This document shows positions 41,130-49,821 of a stretch of DNA of 64,000 nucleotides, in pieces. How positions within the stretch are numbered: position 1 is the stretch's first letter; each line of letters opens with the position of its first letter. A program made the translations under genes and the position numbers. Under the pieces are notes generated by a model, which was given only the letters and a program-made list of their open reading frames with translations, did no database searches and was not told the DNA's origin. The stretch is taken from the NCBI GenBank assembly GCA_012270125.1, contig JAAXIY010000026.1:1-64000 (forward strand). The letters run 5' to 3'. This DNA comes from Paracoccaceae bacterium (GTDB lineage: Bacteria; Pseudomonadota; Alphaproteobacteria; Rhodobacterales; Rhodobacteraceae).

Positions 41130-42398
41130 ATGGATCATTTCAATTATAGAAACGGCCATCTTTATGCCGAAGATGTTTCTGTGGCTGAAATAGCAGCGTC
41201 AGTTGGTACGCCTTTTTATGTATATTCAACAGCTACTTTGGTACGCCATTTTAAGCTTTTTGATGATGCTCTTGATGGTTTGGATCATTGCATATGCTAT
41301 GCAATGAAAGCTGCTTCTAATCAGGCTATTCTAAAAACACTGGGGAACCTAGGGGCTGGCATGGATGTGGTATCTGGCGGGGAATATAGGCGGGCAATTT
41401 CTGCAGGTATACCATCAGAGAAAATTGTGTTTTCAGGTGTGGGAAAAACTTTAGAGGAAATTAAATTGGTCCTTCAAAATGGTATTCGCCAATTTAATGT
41501 GGAAAGCGAGTCAGAACTTAAACACATATCTTCAGTAGCATCATCCATGAATACATTAGCTCCTATAGCTATTAGGATAAATCCGGATGTAGACGCCCAA
41601 ACTCATGAAAAAATTGCAACTGGTAAAGCTGAAAATAAATTTGGAATTCCGTTATCGAGAGCAAGAGATGTTTATGCTGACGCCGCAAAAATGCCCGGAA
41701 TTGATATTGTGGGAATAGATCTTCATATTGGCAGTCAGTTGACCAACTTGGAGCCATTTGAAAAGGCCTATCAAAAACTTGCTGATTTGACACAAATTCT
41801 TAAGCAAGACGGCCATAAAATCACACGTTTAGACCTTGGAGGCGGCTTAGGTATACCTTATGGAAGTGAACAATCTGCACCTCCCCTACCCTTAGAATAC
41901 GGGAAAATGGTCAAAAAAGTTTTGGGGCACCTCGATTGTGAAATAGAAATTGAACCAGGCCGACTGATTGTTGGTAATGCCGGAATTTTGGTGTCATCGG
42001 TGCTATGTATCAAAAGTGGAGAAAACAGAAATTTTGCCATACTTGACGCTGCTATGAATGATTTAATTCGTCCAGCAATGTATGAGGCATATCATGACAT
42101 TGTACCAATCGAACAGCAAAACGCCTCTCGAGCAGAGAAAGTATATGATGTGGTGGGACCTGTGTGCGAAACTGGCGACACTTTCGCAAAAGAACGAAGA
42201 ATGAATGAGCTTTTTGAAAATGATCTGGTGGCATTCAGATCTGCTGGCGCCTACGGTGCAGTGATGTCTAGTGAATATAATACTCGACCATTAATTCCTG
42301 AAGTAATGGTCAATAAGGATAGATTTTCTATCATACGCAAGAGACCTAGTTATACAGAAATTATTGATAGAGATATAATTCCTGAATGGCTTAAATAG
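41130..42398 (+). CDS. lysA: Diaminopimelate decarboxylase
   Basis: Converts meso-diaminopimelate to lysine. Alanine-racemase-type barrel with PLP lysine K60 in CICYAMKAASNQ; IDLHIGSQL, the glycine-rich LDLGGGLGIPY and EPGRLIVGNAG phosphate-binding motifs, and the dimer-interface GPVCETGDTFAKER are intact. 422 residues. Ends the argH-lptM-aminotransferase-lysA run; 109 bases separate it from the transporter gene. Confidence 0.96.
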   Translation: MDHFNYRNGHLYAEDVSVAEIAASVGTPFYVYSTATLVRHFKLFDDALDGLDHCICYAMKAASNQAILKTLGNLGAGMDVVSGGEYRRAISAGIPSEKIVFSGVGKTLEEIKLVLQNGIRQFNVESESELKHISSVASSMNTLAPIAIRINPDVDAQTHEKIATGKAENKFGIPLSRARDVYADAAKMPGIDIVGIDLHIGSQLTNLEPFEKAYQKLADLTQILKQDGHKITRLDLGGGLGIPYGSEQSAPPLPLEYGKMVKKVLGHLDCEIEIEPGRLIVGNAGILVSSVLCIKSGENRNFAILDAAMNDLIRPAMYEAYHDIVPIEQQNASRAEKVYDVVGPVCETGDTFAKERRMNELFENDLVAFRSAGAYGAVMSSEYNTRPLIPEVMVNKDRFSIIRKRPSYTEIIDRDIIPEWLK

Positions 42399-42507
42399 CT
42401 GTAATTAATAAAGTAAAAAATGTTTATTTCTCTGTCTGTTTGAAATTTGCACTATAAGCATTCATCAGAAACGACTAAAATTAGGAAACCAATCTCGGGG
42501 GTGTAAA

Positions 42508-43860
42508 ATGTCACTTACAACAGGTCAAAAAGCAGGCTGGGGTTTAGCAGACATGGGGATTGTTGTTTTTGTCATTGTAAAACAACTACTGATTTTAGCC
42601 TTTATGAATAGCTTTCTTGGAATTCCAATTGCTATTGCAGGGGCAATAACAACTGCTGTTCTTGTTTTTGACATTATTTCAGATCCTATAATTGGCTACT
42701 TTAGTGATAAAACAGTTTCTCGCCTTGGAAGAAGGGCACCTTGGATGCTATTGGGTGCCGTTATTTTAGCGGCCTCCATAATTGGATTATTTGCAGTACC
42801 AGAAGGTTTTGGAACCAATGAAAGCCTCATTTGGGTTACTATATTTTTTCTTATCGCAACGCTAGGTTTTACAATGGTTTCAATACCTTATGGAGCTATG
42901 GCTGGTGAAATGACCTTGGATAAAAAAGAGAGATCTTCGATGACCGCATGGCGAATGGCGTTTGCCTCACTTGGTATTTTAATAGGCGGCGCCCTGATCC
43001 CAATACTGGCAGGAGACACAAGATCCGGTTATACATTCGCCGCGATCTGTGTAGCTCCGCTTATAGTTTTATCTATTTGGTTTTCAGTATTTTTTACCCG
43101 AAATACCCCTCGTACTTTGCTACCATCCCAACAAAACTTTTCACAAGTAGTGGGATTAGTCATTGCGAATAGAGCGTTTATCACCCTGGTTGTTCTTTAT
43201 GGTATTATGACGCTAGCTATAGCGCTGATTACGGCTGGATTACCTTTCGCTGCAATGTATCTGATACTTGATGATGGAAATTCTCTACTTTCAGGGATTG
43301 CAAAAGGCCTCGGAACATTATCTCTCATGTTCGCAGCTTTTGTAATCGGCTCGATAATTAGTCAGGTGCTGTGGGTAAAACTATCAAATATATATGGGAA
43401 AGTTACCGCTCAGCTTATTGGCATTATATGCTATATAATTTTATTGGTTTTAATATTTTTCTGTTTGCCCAATTTCAATGTCACATTGCTGGCTGGACTA
43501 TTTATTTTGGCTGGAATGACCAATGGATCTTATCAACAAATACCATGGGCGCTTTATCCCGATCTAATGGACGTCACTCGTGAAAAAACGGGTGAGTCTA
43601 TTGAGGGCGCTTTTTCCGCTGTTTGGCTCTTTGGTCAGAAAGTAGCAAATGCAATTTCTCCACTGCTGTTAGGGTTCATTTTGAGTTTGTATGGATGGAA
43701 AGAAACAACGGAGGGAATAACCGACCAAACCGAAGCTGCTATCAACTCTTTACAGATATCGATGACTTTGGTTCCAGCATCTATATTGGGTTTGGCCGGA
43801 ATTCTCTTGATTGGTGTATATCTACCCCAACATAATAAAATTATTGAACGGGAAGCTTAA
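42508..43860 (+). CDS. GPH-type (MelB-like) cation symporter, MFS superfamily
   Basis: Polytopic protein of 450 residues with about 12 hydrophobic helices. DIISDPIIGYFSDKTVSRLGRRAPWMLLG is the diagnostic loop of the glycoside-pentoside-hexuronide:cation symporters; YGAMAGEMTLDKKERSSM is the matching cytoplasmic segment. It has its own leader and is monocistronic in appearance. The solute is unknown; sugars or uronates are typical for the family, but no sugar-catabolic gene adjoins it. Confidence 0.87.
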   Translation: MSLTTGQKAGWGLADMGIVVFVIVKQLLILAFMNSFLGIPIAIAGAITTAVLVFDIISDPIIGYFSDKTVSRLGRRAPWMLLGAVILAASIIGLFAVPEGFGTNESLIWVTIFFLIATLGFTMVSIPYGAMAGEMTLDKKERSSMTAWRMAFASLGILIGGALIPILAGDTRSGYTFAAICVAPLIVLSIWFSVFFTRNTPRTLLPSQQNFSQVVGLVIANRAFITLVVLYGIMTLAIALITAGLPFAAMYLILDDGNSLLSGIAKGLGTLSLMFAAFVIGSIISQVLWVKLSNIYGKVTAQLIGIICYIILLVLIFFCLPNFNVTLLAGLFILAGMTNGSYQQIPWALYPDLMDVTREKTGESIEGAFSAVWLFGQKVANAISPLLLGFILSLYGWKETTEGITDQTEAAINSLQISMTLVPASILGLAGILLIGVYLPQHNKIIEREA

Positions 43861-43973
43861 GACGAAGCGACAATTACAAAAACGAAAATACCGAGCCCAA
43901 GCAAAACATAAGTTGCCACTTCCCCTGCTATTCTAGCATCTGATTTTGGTTTTTTTCTATTATCTTTGGTCAT
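43857..43973 (-). CDS. Possible 38-residue single-helix membrane micro-protein
   Basis: The reverse strand from the ATG at 43973 reads MTKDNRKKPKSDARIAGEVA, then a hydrophobic helix of about 16 residues (TYVLLGLGIFVFVIVASS) and a stop at 43857. A positively charged N-terminus followed by one helix is a credible membrane protein. It starts 20 bases after the CoA-transferase stop on the same strand and its stop overlaps the transporter stop by 4 bases. No strong ribosome site is seen and I recognise no family, so it may be spurious. Confidence 0.45.
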   Translation of the reverse strand: MTKDNRKKPKSDARIAGEVATYVLLGLGIFVFVIVASS

Positions 43974-43993
43974 TAAGATTACTTTCAGAGTTT

Positions 43994-45217
43994 TCACAAA
44001 TTTTTAGTAGCTGAACCAACAATACCGGCATCAAAAAGCCCTCCAATTTCTCCTGATCCTAACCTCATTACATCTGCTAAAATTTCCTCTGTATGCTGAC
44101 CAAGTTTTGGGGGTTTTTGCGCAGGTAAGTTATCATAGTTAGAAAATTCTAGTGGCGAGCGAGGAACCATATATTCGCCGATACCTTCAAAACTTAGTTT
44201 TTGAAACATTGGATTATCAGAAAATGTATCTGCGTCCTCAGTAAGTGCTTCTTTCGTTGTTCTGAAACGTGACCAGGTAAGACCAAGTTCATTAAAATTG
44301 TTCTCAAAGTCAGTAATCTTTCGCTCTGCAAACCAAGATCTAAAAACATTATTTATTTCATGCCGATTTTCCCAACGATGTCCTTCATCATCCAATGAAA
44401 GACCCAAGTTTTGCTCGAGGCTTTTAATTTCCTGTGCTTTATCAGTTGCTTTCAATAGGCCACGCCATTGTCTTAAGGTAAGCCCAATTACTACAACTCG
44501 ACCACCGCATGCACACTCAAAATCTTGGCCATAGGCTCCATATACAGAATTGCCCGATTTTCCTCTTTGTTGATCGGAAATTGTTGCCTCCCCTATCATT
44601 CCAAGGTGACCAATGATTGCAGCTGCTGCGTCTTTTAATGCAAACTCCACATTCTGACCCCTTCCAGATCGGAAACGATCTCGCTCGGCTGCGAGTAGCG
44701 AGGAAACAACCATATTACCTGCTACGCAATCCCAAGCAGGTAAGGCATTTGCAACGGGCTCATGGCTGCCTTCAGCACCCGTAATGTGAGGAATTCCAAG
44801 AGCTGGATTTACAGTGTAATCAACTTCCGGGCCACCATGTCGATCACCTTTTAAAGTCACCATTATTAGATCCGCTCTTTTCTTTTTAAGACTTTCATAA
44901 TCTGTCCAACCAGGCACCCTCAGGTTAGTAATAAACAGTCCAGCATCTTCACCATCTGAGGTGATTAGATCACTGACTAGTTCCCGTCCTTGTTCAGATT
45001 TTAAATTTACAGCAAAAGATTTTTTCCCCTTATTAAGACCATGCCAGAATAAACTTTCGCCGTTAGGAGCAAGCGGTCTTCTGAAGTGATCAAGACCTCC
45101 CCCTAAATTGTCAAACCTAATAACCTCAGCACCCATTTGAGCTAACTGCATGCCTGCAAGAGGTAAAGCGACAAAGGCTGAGCTTTCAAAAACCCGCATA
45201 CCACGCAAAATACTCAT
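43994..45217 (-). CDS. Family III (CaiB/BaiF) CoA-transferase, 2-methylfumaryl-CoA isomerase-like
   Basis: 407-residue family III CoA-transferase. The N-terminal CoA-binding part (SAFVALPLAGMQLAQMGAEV, LNKGKKSFAVNLKS) and the aspartate in LPAWDCVAG, at the position of the catalytic Asp, are clear. Segments such as DYTVNPALGIP, IGHLGMIGEA and SRFRTTKEALTEDADTFSDN resemble mesaconyl-C1-CoA to C4-CoA transferase (Mct) of the 3-hydroxypropionate/glyoxylate pathway more than formyl- or carnitine-CoA transferases; that subfamily call is from memory. No other pathway gene is in the window. Confidence 0.78.
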   Translation of the reverse strand: MSILRGMRVFESSAFVALPLAGMQLAQMGAEVIRFDNLGGGLDHFRRPLAPNGESLFWHGLNKGKKSFAVNLKSEQGRELVSDLITSDGEDAGLFITNLRVPGWTDYESLKKKRADLIMVTLKGDRHGGPEVDYTVNPALGIPHITGAEGSHEPVANALPAWDCVAGNMVVSSLLAAERDRFRSGRGQNVEFALKDAAAAIIGHLGMIGEATISDQQRGKSGNSVYGAYGQDFECACGGRVVVIGLTLRQWRGLLKATDKAQEIKSLEQNLGLSLDDEGHRWENRHEINNVFRSWFAERKITDFENNFNELGLTWSRFRTTKEALTEDADTFSDNPMFQKLSFEGIGEYMVPRSPLEFSNYDNLPAQKPPKLGQHTEEILADVMRLGSGEIGGLFDAGIVGSATKNL

Positions 45218-45379
45218 ATAAGTTCTCTCCCGTTTTTTCTTTCCAAAAACCCAAATAATACTAATTGGGGGCCAAGGGTCAAACCCACTAATTTAAATAC
45301 AAGATACAGGTGATGCAGAGAAGTCAAAAATCAAACACAAGTTCAATTCGATATTCACAAATTTCAAATGGAGATATTT

Positions 45380-46057
45380 TTACCTGTTGGTGTTTTCTAA
45401 TATTTTTTCAACTAGCTCAGGTAATTTATTAAACGAAGAAAATGAATATGTGTGGGGGATTTCTTCAATCGGTGTTTTTCGATATCCCTCCGTAAAGAGT
45501 AGGAATGGCACATCAGCTCTTTTGGCCGTTTCAGCATCAACTTCACTATCGCCGACGTAAATACATAAACCATCTCCCACACTGGCGGATGTATTCAATA
45601 AAGGACTAGGGTCAGGTTTTCTTCCAAAAGAACTGTCACCTCCGGTTATACATTTAAAGAAGTAATCTAACTTTAGATGCTTCAAAATTTTCAATGCAGG
45701 CTTAAGCGGTTTATTTGTACATAGTCCTAATTCGTGACGCGAATTTAGAATTTCTAAAATTGGGACAACATTCTCATAAGGCTCAGTAAATTGTACTGCG
45801 TTTTCATAAAATTTTAAAAATTGTTCCAGAAGAAAATCATGCTTCGAGCTTTCGATTGATCGAGCCACAATCATTTTTTTAACAAACAGAGGTGCACCCT
45901 CACCAATAAAGCTAACGGCTTCTTCATAACTAATTGGAGTAGCTCCTATTTCAGATAAAGCCTTATTGGCGACCCATTGAATATCCTTAGCACTGTCAAT
46001 TAAAGTACCATCTAAATCAAAAATTAGGCTCGCATTTTGATTAATTACGTCAGTCAA
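45380..46057 (-). CDS. gph: HAD-family phosphoglycolate phosphatase-like hydrolase
   Basis: Hydrolase with DLDGTLIDS (nucleophile and acid aspartates), the threonine/serine motif LCTNKP, and a GDSEVDAETAKRA acidic motif, all typical of Gph-type enzymes that remove 2-phosphoglycolate. I favour a TTG start at 46057 (225 residues), because GGAG lies 6 bases before it and the protein then begins just before the first HAD motif; a GTG at 46099 would add 14 residues but has no ribosome site. Divergent from phnD. Confidence 0.82.
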   Translation of the reverse strand: MTDVINQNASLIFDLDGTLIDSAKDIQWVANKALSEIGATPISYEEAVSFIGEGAPLFVKKMIVARSIESSKHDFLLEQFLKFYENAVQFTEPYENVVPILEILNSRHELGLCTNKPLKPALKILKHLKLDYFFKCITGGDSSFGRKPDPSPLLNTSASVGDGLCIYVGDSEVDAETAKRADVPFLLFTEGYRKTPIEEIPHTYSFSSFNKLPELVEKILENTNR

Positions 46058-46161
46058 ATTAAACTCCAAAATTTCGTTCAAAAAAATTATTTTTGCCACT
46101 ATTAAGTTTTGAATAAATCAAATTTCTTTATGTTTGAAGAAATTCTCATTTTTTGTAAATA

Positions 46162-46200
46162 GCAGATATTTTTCAGAAATGGCTGATATTTTTGAAGAAA
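46162..46200. promoter_or_regulatory. Tandem direct repeat in the gph/phnD divergent promoter region
   Basis: Two copies of GC(A/T)GATATTTTT, at 46162 and 46182, each followed by a GAAA-like tail, lie exactly 20 bases apart, about two helical turns. They sit 70-105 bases before the phnD ATG, where an activator or repressor would bind. They do not match the PhoB box. No regulator can be named. Confidence 0.4.
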
Positions 46201-46266
46201 TTTGTTGTTTGAAGACAAGTTGCCGCATAACCTCGTTTATAGAATCGATAAAACTGGAGAGGAACA

Positions 46267-47244
46267 ATGATCACTAAATTGAAAGTGGGCTCAGCTATTT
46301 CTGCTGCCCTAATGCTATGTGCAAGCTTTGTGACGCAAGCTGTTGCTGAAGATTGTCATAGAGGCACATTGGATGAAGCATATTGCGATAGAAACTTAGA
46401 CCAAGTTGCTGACCTACCGCTTGATCCAAAGGATTGGGTTGACCCAAAGACATTAATTTTCACTTACACACCTGTTGAAGATCCTGCCGTTTATGCAAAC
46501 GTGTGGAAACCATTTACAGACCATCTTGAAAAGATGATTGATCGAAAAGTTGTCTTTTTCCCGGTTGAGTCAAATGCAGCGCAACTAGAGGCTATGCGTT
46601 CTGGAAGATTGCACGTCGCGGGTTTCAATACTGGATCCAACCCGATTGCTGTTAGCTGCGCAGGCTTTGTTCCATTTGGGATGATGGCCTATGATGATGG
46701 TTCTTTCGGCTATGAAATGGAAATCATTGTTAAAAAAGGAAGTGACATCGCATCGCCTGCAGACATTAAAGGTCGAACAATGGCTTTTACATCACCCACA
46801 TCTAACTCAGGGTTTAAAGCACCATCTGCTATTCTGAAGGGTGAATTTAGCTTAATTGCCGAACAAGATTTTACCCCAACATTTTCAGGCAAGCACGATA
46901 ACTCTATCTTAGGTGTTTACAATGGTGACTATGAAGTAGCTGCTATAGCGAACTCTGTCAGACAGCGCATGGAACGCCGTGGTGTTATCGAAAAAGACGT
47001 ACTTGAAATAATTTACACGTCAGCAACTTTTCCAACAACAGGTTATGGCCATGCCCACAACCTACACCCTGAGCTTGTTGCTAAAATCAAAAGTGCTTTT
47101 TGGAGCTTTGATTTTGACTCAGACGCAACTTTCAAAAAAGAGTTTGCTAAAGCTGATCGCTTCATAGGAATCCGTCATAAAAATGACTGGGCTGTGATCA
47201 GAGGCATCGATGCAGCAAACGGTGTAAGTTACGACTGTAAATAA
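46267..47244 (+). CDS. phnD: Phosphonate-type ABC transporter substrate-binding protein
   Basis: Periplasmic binding protein of the PhnD/phosphate-phosphonate family: signal peptide ending at AVAEDC (about residue 27), LIFTYTPVEDPAVYANVWKPF, FFPVESNAAQLEAMRSGRLHVAG, and SPTSNSGFKAP at the position of the ligand-gripping serine/threonine loop. 325 residues; cysteines near the mature N-terminus could form a disulfide. GGAGAGGAAC precedes the ATG. First gene of phnDCEE. Ligand could be a phosphonate, phosphite or another small phosphorus compound; no C-P lyase, phnWX or ptxD gene adjoins it. Confidence 0.88.
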   Translation: MITKLKVGSAISAALMLCASFVTQAVAEDCHRGTLDEAYCDRNLDQVADLPLDPKDWVDPKTLIFTYTPVEDPAVYANVWKPFTDHLEKMIDRKVVFFPVESNAAQLEAMRSGRLHVAGFNTGSNPIAVSCAGFVPFGMMAYDDGSFGYEMEIIVKKGSDIASPADIKGRTMAFTSPTSNSGFKAPSAILKGEFSLIAEQDFTPTFSGKHDNSILGVYNGDYEVAAIANSVRQRMERRGVIEKDVLEIIYTSATFPTTGYGHAHNLHPELVAKIKSAFWSFDFDSDATFKKEFAKADRFIGIRHKNDWAVIRGIDAANGVSYDCK

Positions 47245-47256
47245 ATTTAAACAGAG

Positions 47257-47282
47257 GACCTGGCCTCTCTAAAGGCCAGGTC
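47257..47282 (+). other. Perfect stem-loop between phnD and phnC
   Basis: GACCTGGCCT at 47257-47266 pairs perfectly with AGGCCAGGTC at 47273-47282 around a 6-base loop. No T run follows, so it is probably not a full terminator. Stable hairpins behind binding-protein genes often protect the upstream mRNA or attenuate, giving more binding protein than permease; that role is inference. Confidence 0.7.
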
Positions 47283-47332
47283 ACTATATTTCTTAATTTT
47301 AGAAATCAAATGTATAGGAATACAGGTACAAA

Positions 47333-48127
47333 ATGCTTCAACTGAGCGAATTAACAAAAAGATATAATACTGGAGAACTCGCTCTAAAAGGCGTCTCTTT
47401 AGAAATTCCAAAAGGGCAAGTACTGGCTCTAATCGGTCCCTCAGGGGCAGGCAAGTCCACCTTGATCCGATGCATAAATCGACTTGTGCAGCCGACATCT
47501 GGCAGTGTTGTATTGAAAGAATTAGAGTTAACAAAGCTTTCGTCATCAGCACTAAGACGCGCACGACGACGAATGGGAATGATTTTTCAAGAATATGCTT
47601 TGGTTGAACGCCTTACTGTAATGGAAAACGTTTTATCAGGTCGTCTTGGTTACGTTGGATTTTGGCGTAGTTATTTTAGGAAATTTCCCAGTGCCGATAT
47701 TCAGGAAGCCTATCGCCTGTTGGACCGCGTTGGCCTTAAGCATATGGCCGATAAACGTGCCGATGAATTATCAGGAGGTCAACGGCAACGCGTTGGGATA
47801 TGCCGAGCACTAATTCAAAACCCAGACCTGCTATTAGTGGATGAACCGACGGCAAGTCTTGATCCCAAAACATCTCGTCAAATAATGAGATTGATACAAG
47901 AACTATGCTCTGAAAGAGGTCTAACGGCCATCATTAACATTCACGATGTGTTTTTAGCACAGATGTTTTCTCAGCGTGTTGTAGGTCTAGAGTTAGGCTC
48001 TGTTGTTTATGATGGAAAGCCAGAAGGACTTACGCCTGAAGTTCTAACGAGAATTTACGGTGAGGAAGATTGGTCAGCAACCATTAAGTCAACAGACGAG
48101 GATGATGACGAAGAGGAAGACTTTTAA
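47333..48127 (+). CDS. phnC: Phosphonate-type ABC transporter ATP-binding protein
   Basis: ATPase of the phnDCEE importer. Walker [10 protein letters not shown] at about 35-43, Q-loop [21 protein letters not shown] cut by the PhnC-typical insertion with [13 protein letters not shown], signature [11 protein letters not shown], Walker [14 protein letters not shown]. 264 residues. An unusual run of acidic residues ([11 protein letters not shown]) ends the protein. The next gene starts 2 bases after its stop. Confidence 0.94.
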   Translation: MLQLSELTKRYNTGELALKGVSLEIPKGQVLALIGPSGAGKSTLIRCINRLVQPTSGSVVLKELELTKLSSSALRRARRRMGMIFQEYALVERLTVMENVLSGRLGYVGFWRSYFRKFPSADIQEAYRLLDRVGLKHMADKRADELSGGQRQRVGICRALIQNPDLLLVDEPTASLDPKTSRQIMRLIQELCSERGLTAIINIHDVFLAQMFSQRVVGLELGSVVYDGKPEGLTPEVLTRIYGEEDWSATIKSTDEDDDEEEDF

Positions 48128-48129
48128 TC

Positions 48130-48945
48130 ATGGCAGACTCTTCGGGAACAGATAGCTACCCTTCCAGTTGGAAGAAAGCTCCATTTATTAAAAATAGCTT
48201 TGTAAGATGGCTTTTAATCGTGGGCGGAGCAATTTATCTTGCTGCAGCCCTGGGCACGATGAATATTGATATTGAGCGCGTGAAGGAAGGTTTGCCAAGA
48301 GCTCAAAGGTTCTTAGATTCATTTTTTCCACCAAATTTTGCCGATAATCGTGGGGTTCTTTGGGAAGGGATTGCCGAAAGTATTTGGATGGCAATTATTT
48401 CTACGGTTGCTGGAATTGCCTTATCTATTCCTGTAGGCCTAGGCGCTGCTCGTAACTTAGCACCCGCCTGGGTGTATTTGTTTTGCAGAGGCATAATAGC
48501 CGCTTCTAGAACTTTTCCTGAAATAATACTCGCAATATTCGCAGTAAAATTGTTTGGTTTCGGACCATTTGCTGGTTTTGTTGCTCTAGCGCTTGGAACT
48601 ATTGGCTTTTATGCCAAATTACTCGCAGAAGATATTGAGAATTCTAGCGCATCTCAAGCTGAAGCTGTAAAAGCAACTGGAGCAAATTGGTTTCAGTGGG
48701 TCAATTACTCCATTCAACCTCAGGTTATGCCAAGAATGATAGGGTTATCAGTATATCGCTTGGATATTAATTTCAGAGAGTCTGCAGTTGTCGGCATTGT
48801 TGGCGGCGGCGGAATTGGAGCAACTTTGAATACCTCCTTTTCTAGATACGAATTCGATACGGCAGCCGCGATACTCATAATAATTATCTTAATTGTGATG
48901 GCTATGGAATATACGTCAAGCTTTATGAGAAAGTGGGTGCAGTAA
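48130..48945 (+). CDS. phnE: Phosphonate-type ABC transporter permease 1
   Basis: Inner-membrane permease of the PhnE family, about six helices. The cytoplasmic EAA loop reads QAEAVKATGANWFQWVNYSIQPQ, and NFRESAVVGIVGGGGIG near the C-terminus is a family hallmark. 271 residues. It overlaps the second permease by one base (TAATG). Two different PhnE chains imply a heterodimeric channel. Confidence 0.93.
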   Translation: MADSSGTDSYPSSWKKAPFIKNSFVRWLLIVGGAIYLAAALGTMNIDIERVKEGLPRAQRFLDSFFPPNFADNRGVLWEGIAESIWMAIISTVAGIALSIPVGLGAARNLAPAWVYLFCRGIIAASRTFPEIILAIFAVKLFGFGPFAGFVALALGTIGFYAKLLAEDIENSSASQAEAVKATGANWFQWVNYSIQPQVMPRMIGLSVYRLDINFRESAVVGIVGGGGIGATLNTSFSRYEFDTAAAILIIIILIVMAMEYTSSFMRKWVQ

Positions 48946-49757
48946 TGCCAACAATTACAAATAACGGGACTGAATCTTGGCGTCTTCGCACTTCGAAAGA
49001 ACAATGGATTAGATGGGTTTGTTGGTTAATCGGTATAGCCATTATTATGTATGCTTGGCAGATGATATCCGAAAAAACAGTGTGGTTTTTCGTAACCGAT
49101 GCACCTAATCAAGCTGCCGACATAGGCGCACGCATGGTTCCTCCAAAATGGTCTTATATGGATAAGTTATGGAAACCTGTTTGGGATACAATTAATATTG
49201 CGACACTTGGAACTGTTATAGCAATGGTTATAGCTGTACCAGTTGCTTTTGCTACAGCTCGCAATACAACCCCAAACATTGTTGTACGCACGATAGGCCT
49301 CTTTATTATTGTTTCGTCTAGATCCGTGAACTCTCTAATCTGGGCTCTTATTTTAGTTTTTATTTTGGGCCCTGGTGTTTTGGCTGGTACAATTGCAATT
49401 GGGCTTAGGTCTGTAGGGTTTTGCGCTAAACTTATCTATGAGTCTATTGAAGAAATAGATCACACACAGGTTGAAGCTATTGAAGCAACTGGCGCAAGTA
49501 GCTCCCAAAAAATGTTATTTGGTATTTTGCCTCAGGTTCTCCCAACTATAGCTGGTGTTGGTATTTATCGTTGGGATATCAATATTAGAGAGTCAACAAT
49601 CTTAGGTTTAGTTGGTGCCGGAGGAATTGGTTTACAATTAAATGGTTCCCTGAATACGCTAGCCTGGACACAAGTATCTTTAATTTTGATAGTCATATTG
49701 GTAACTGTTTTCATATCAGAATGGGTTTCAGCTAAAGTTCGTGGCGCTATTATTTAG
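48945..49757 (+). CDS. phnE: Phosphonate-type ABC transporter permease 2
   Basis: Second permease subunit: EAA loop QVEAIEATGASSSQKMLFGILPQ and NIRESTILGLVGAGGIG. 270 residues from the ATG at 48945, which overlaps the preceding stop codon; an alternative start four codons earlier would lie within the first permease. Together with phnD, phnC and permease 1 it completes an importer. The next gene begins 64 bases downstream. Confidence 0.93.
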   Translation: MPTITNNGTESWRLRTSKEQWIRWVCWLIGIAIIMYAWQMISEKTVWFFVTDAPNQAADIGARMVPPKWSYMDKLWKPVWDTINIATLGTVIAMVIAVPVAFATARNTTPNIVVRTIGLFIIVSSRSVNSLIWALILVFILGPGVLAGTIAIGLRSVGFCAKLIYESIEEIDHTQVEAIEATGASSSQKMLFGILPQVLPTIAGVGIYRWDINIRESTILGLVGAGGIGLQLNGSLNTLAWTQVSLILIVILVTVFISEWVSAKVRGAII

Positions 49758-49821
49758 AGTGAAAAATAAGTAAAAAGCAGTTCATTTTTATGATGCGTTT
49801 TATTTTAAAAAAGAACATTGA

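Noticed and set aside
45380-46099. Longer gph with a GTG start at 46099
   Set aside because: No ribosome site precedes it, whereas GGAG is correctly placed before the TTG at 46057 and the shorter protein fits the family.
46058-46266. PhoB box in front of phnD
   Set aside because: No pair of TGTCA-like direct repeats with 11-base period is present here or before the DeoR-type gene.
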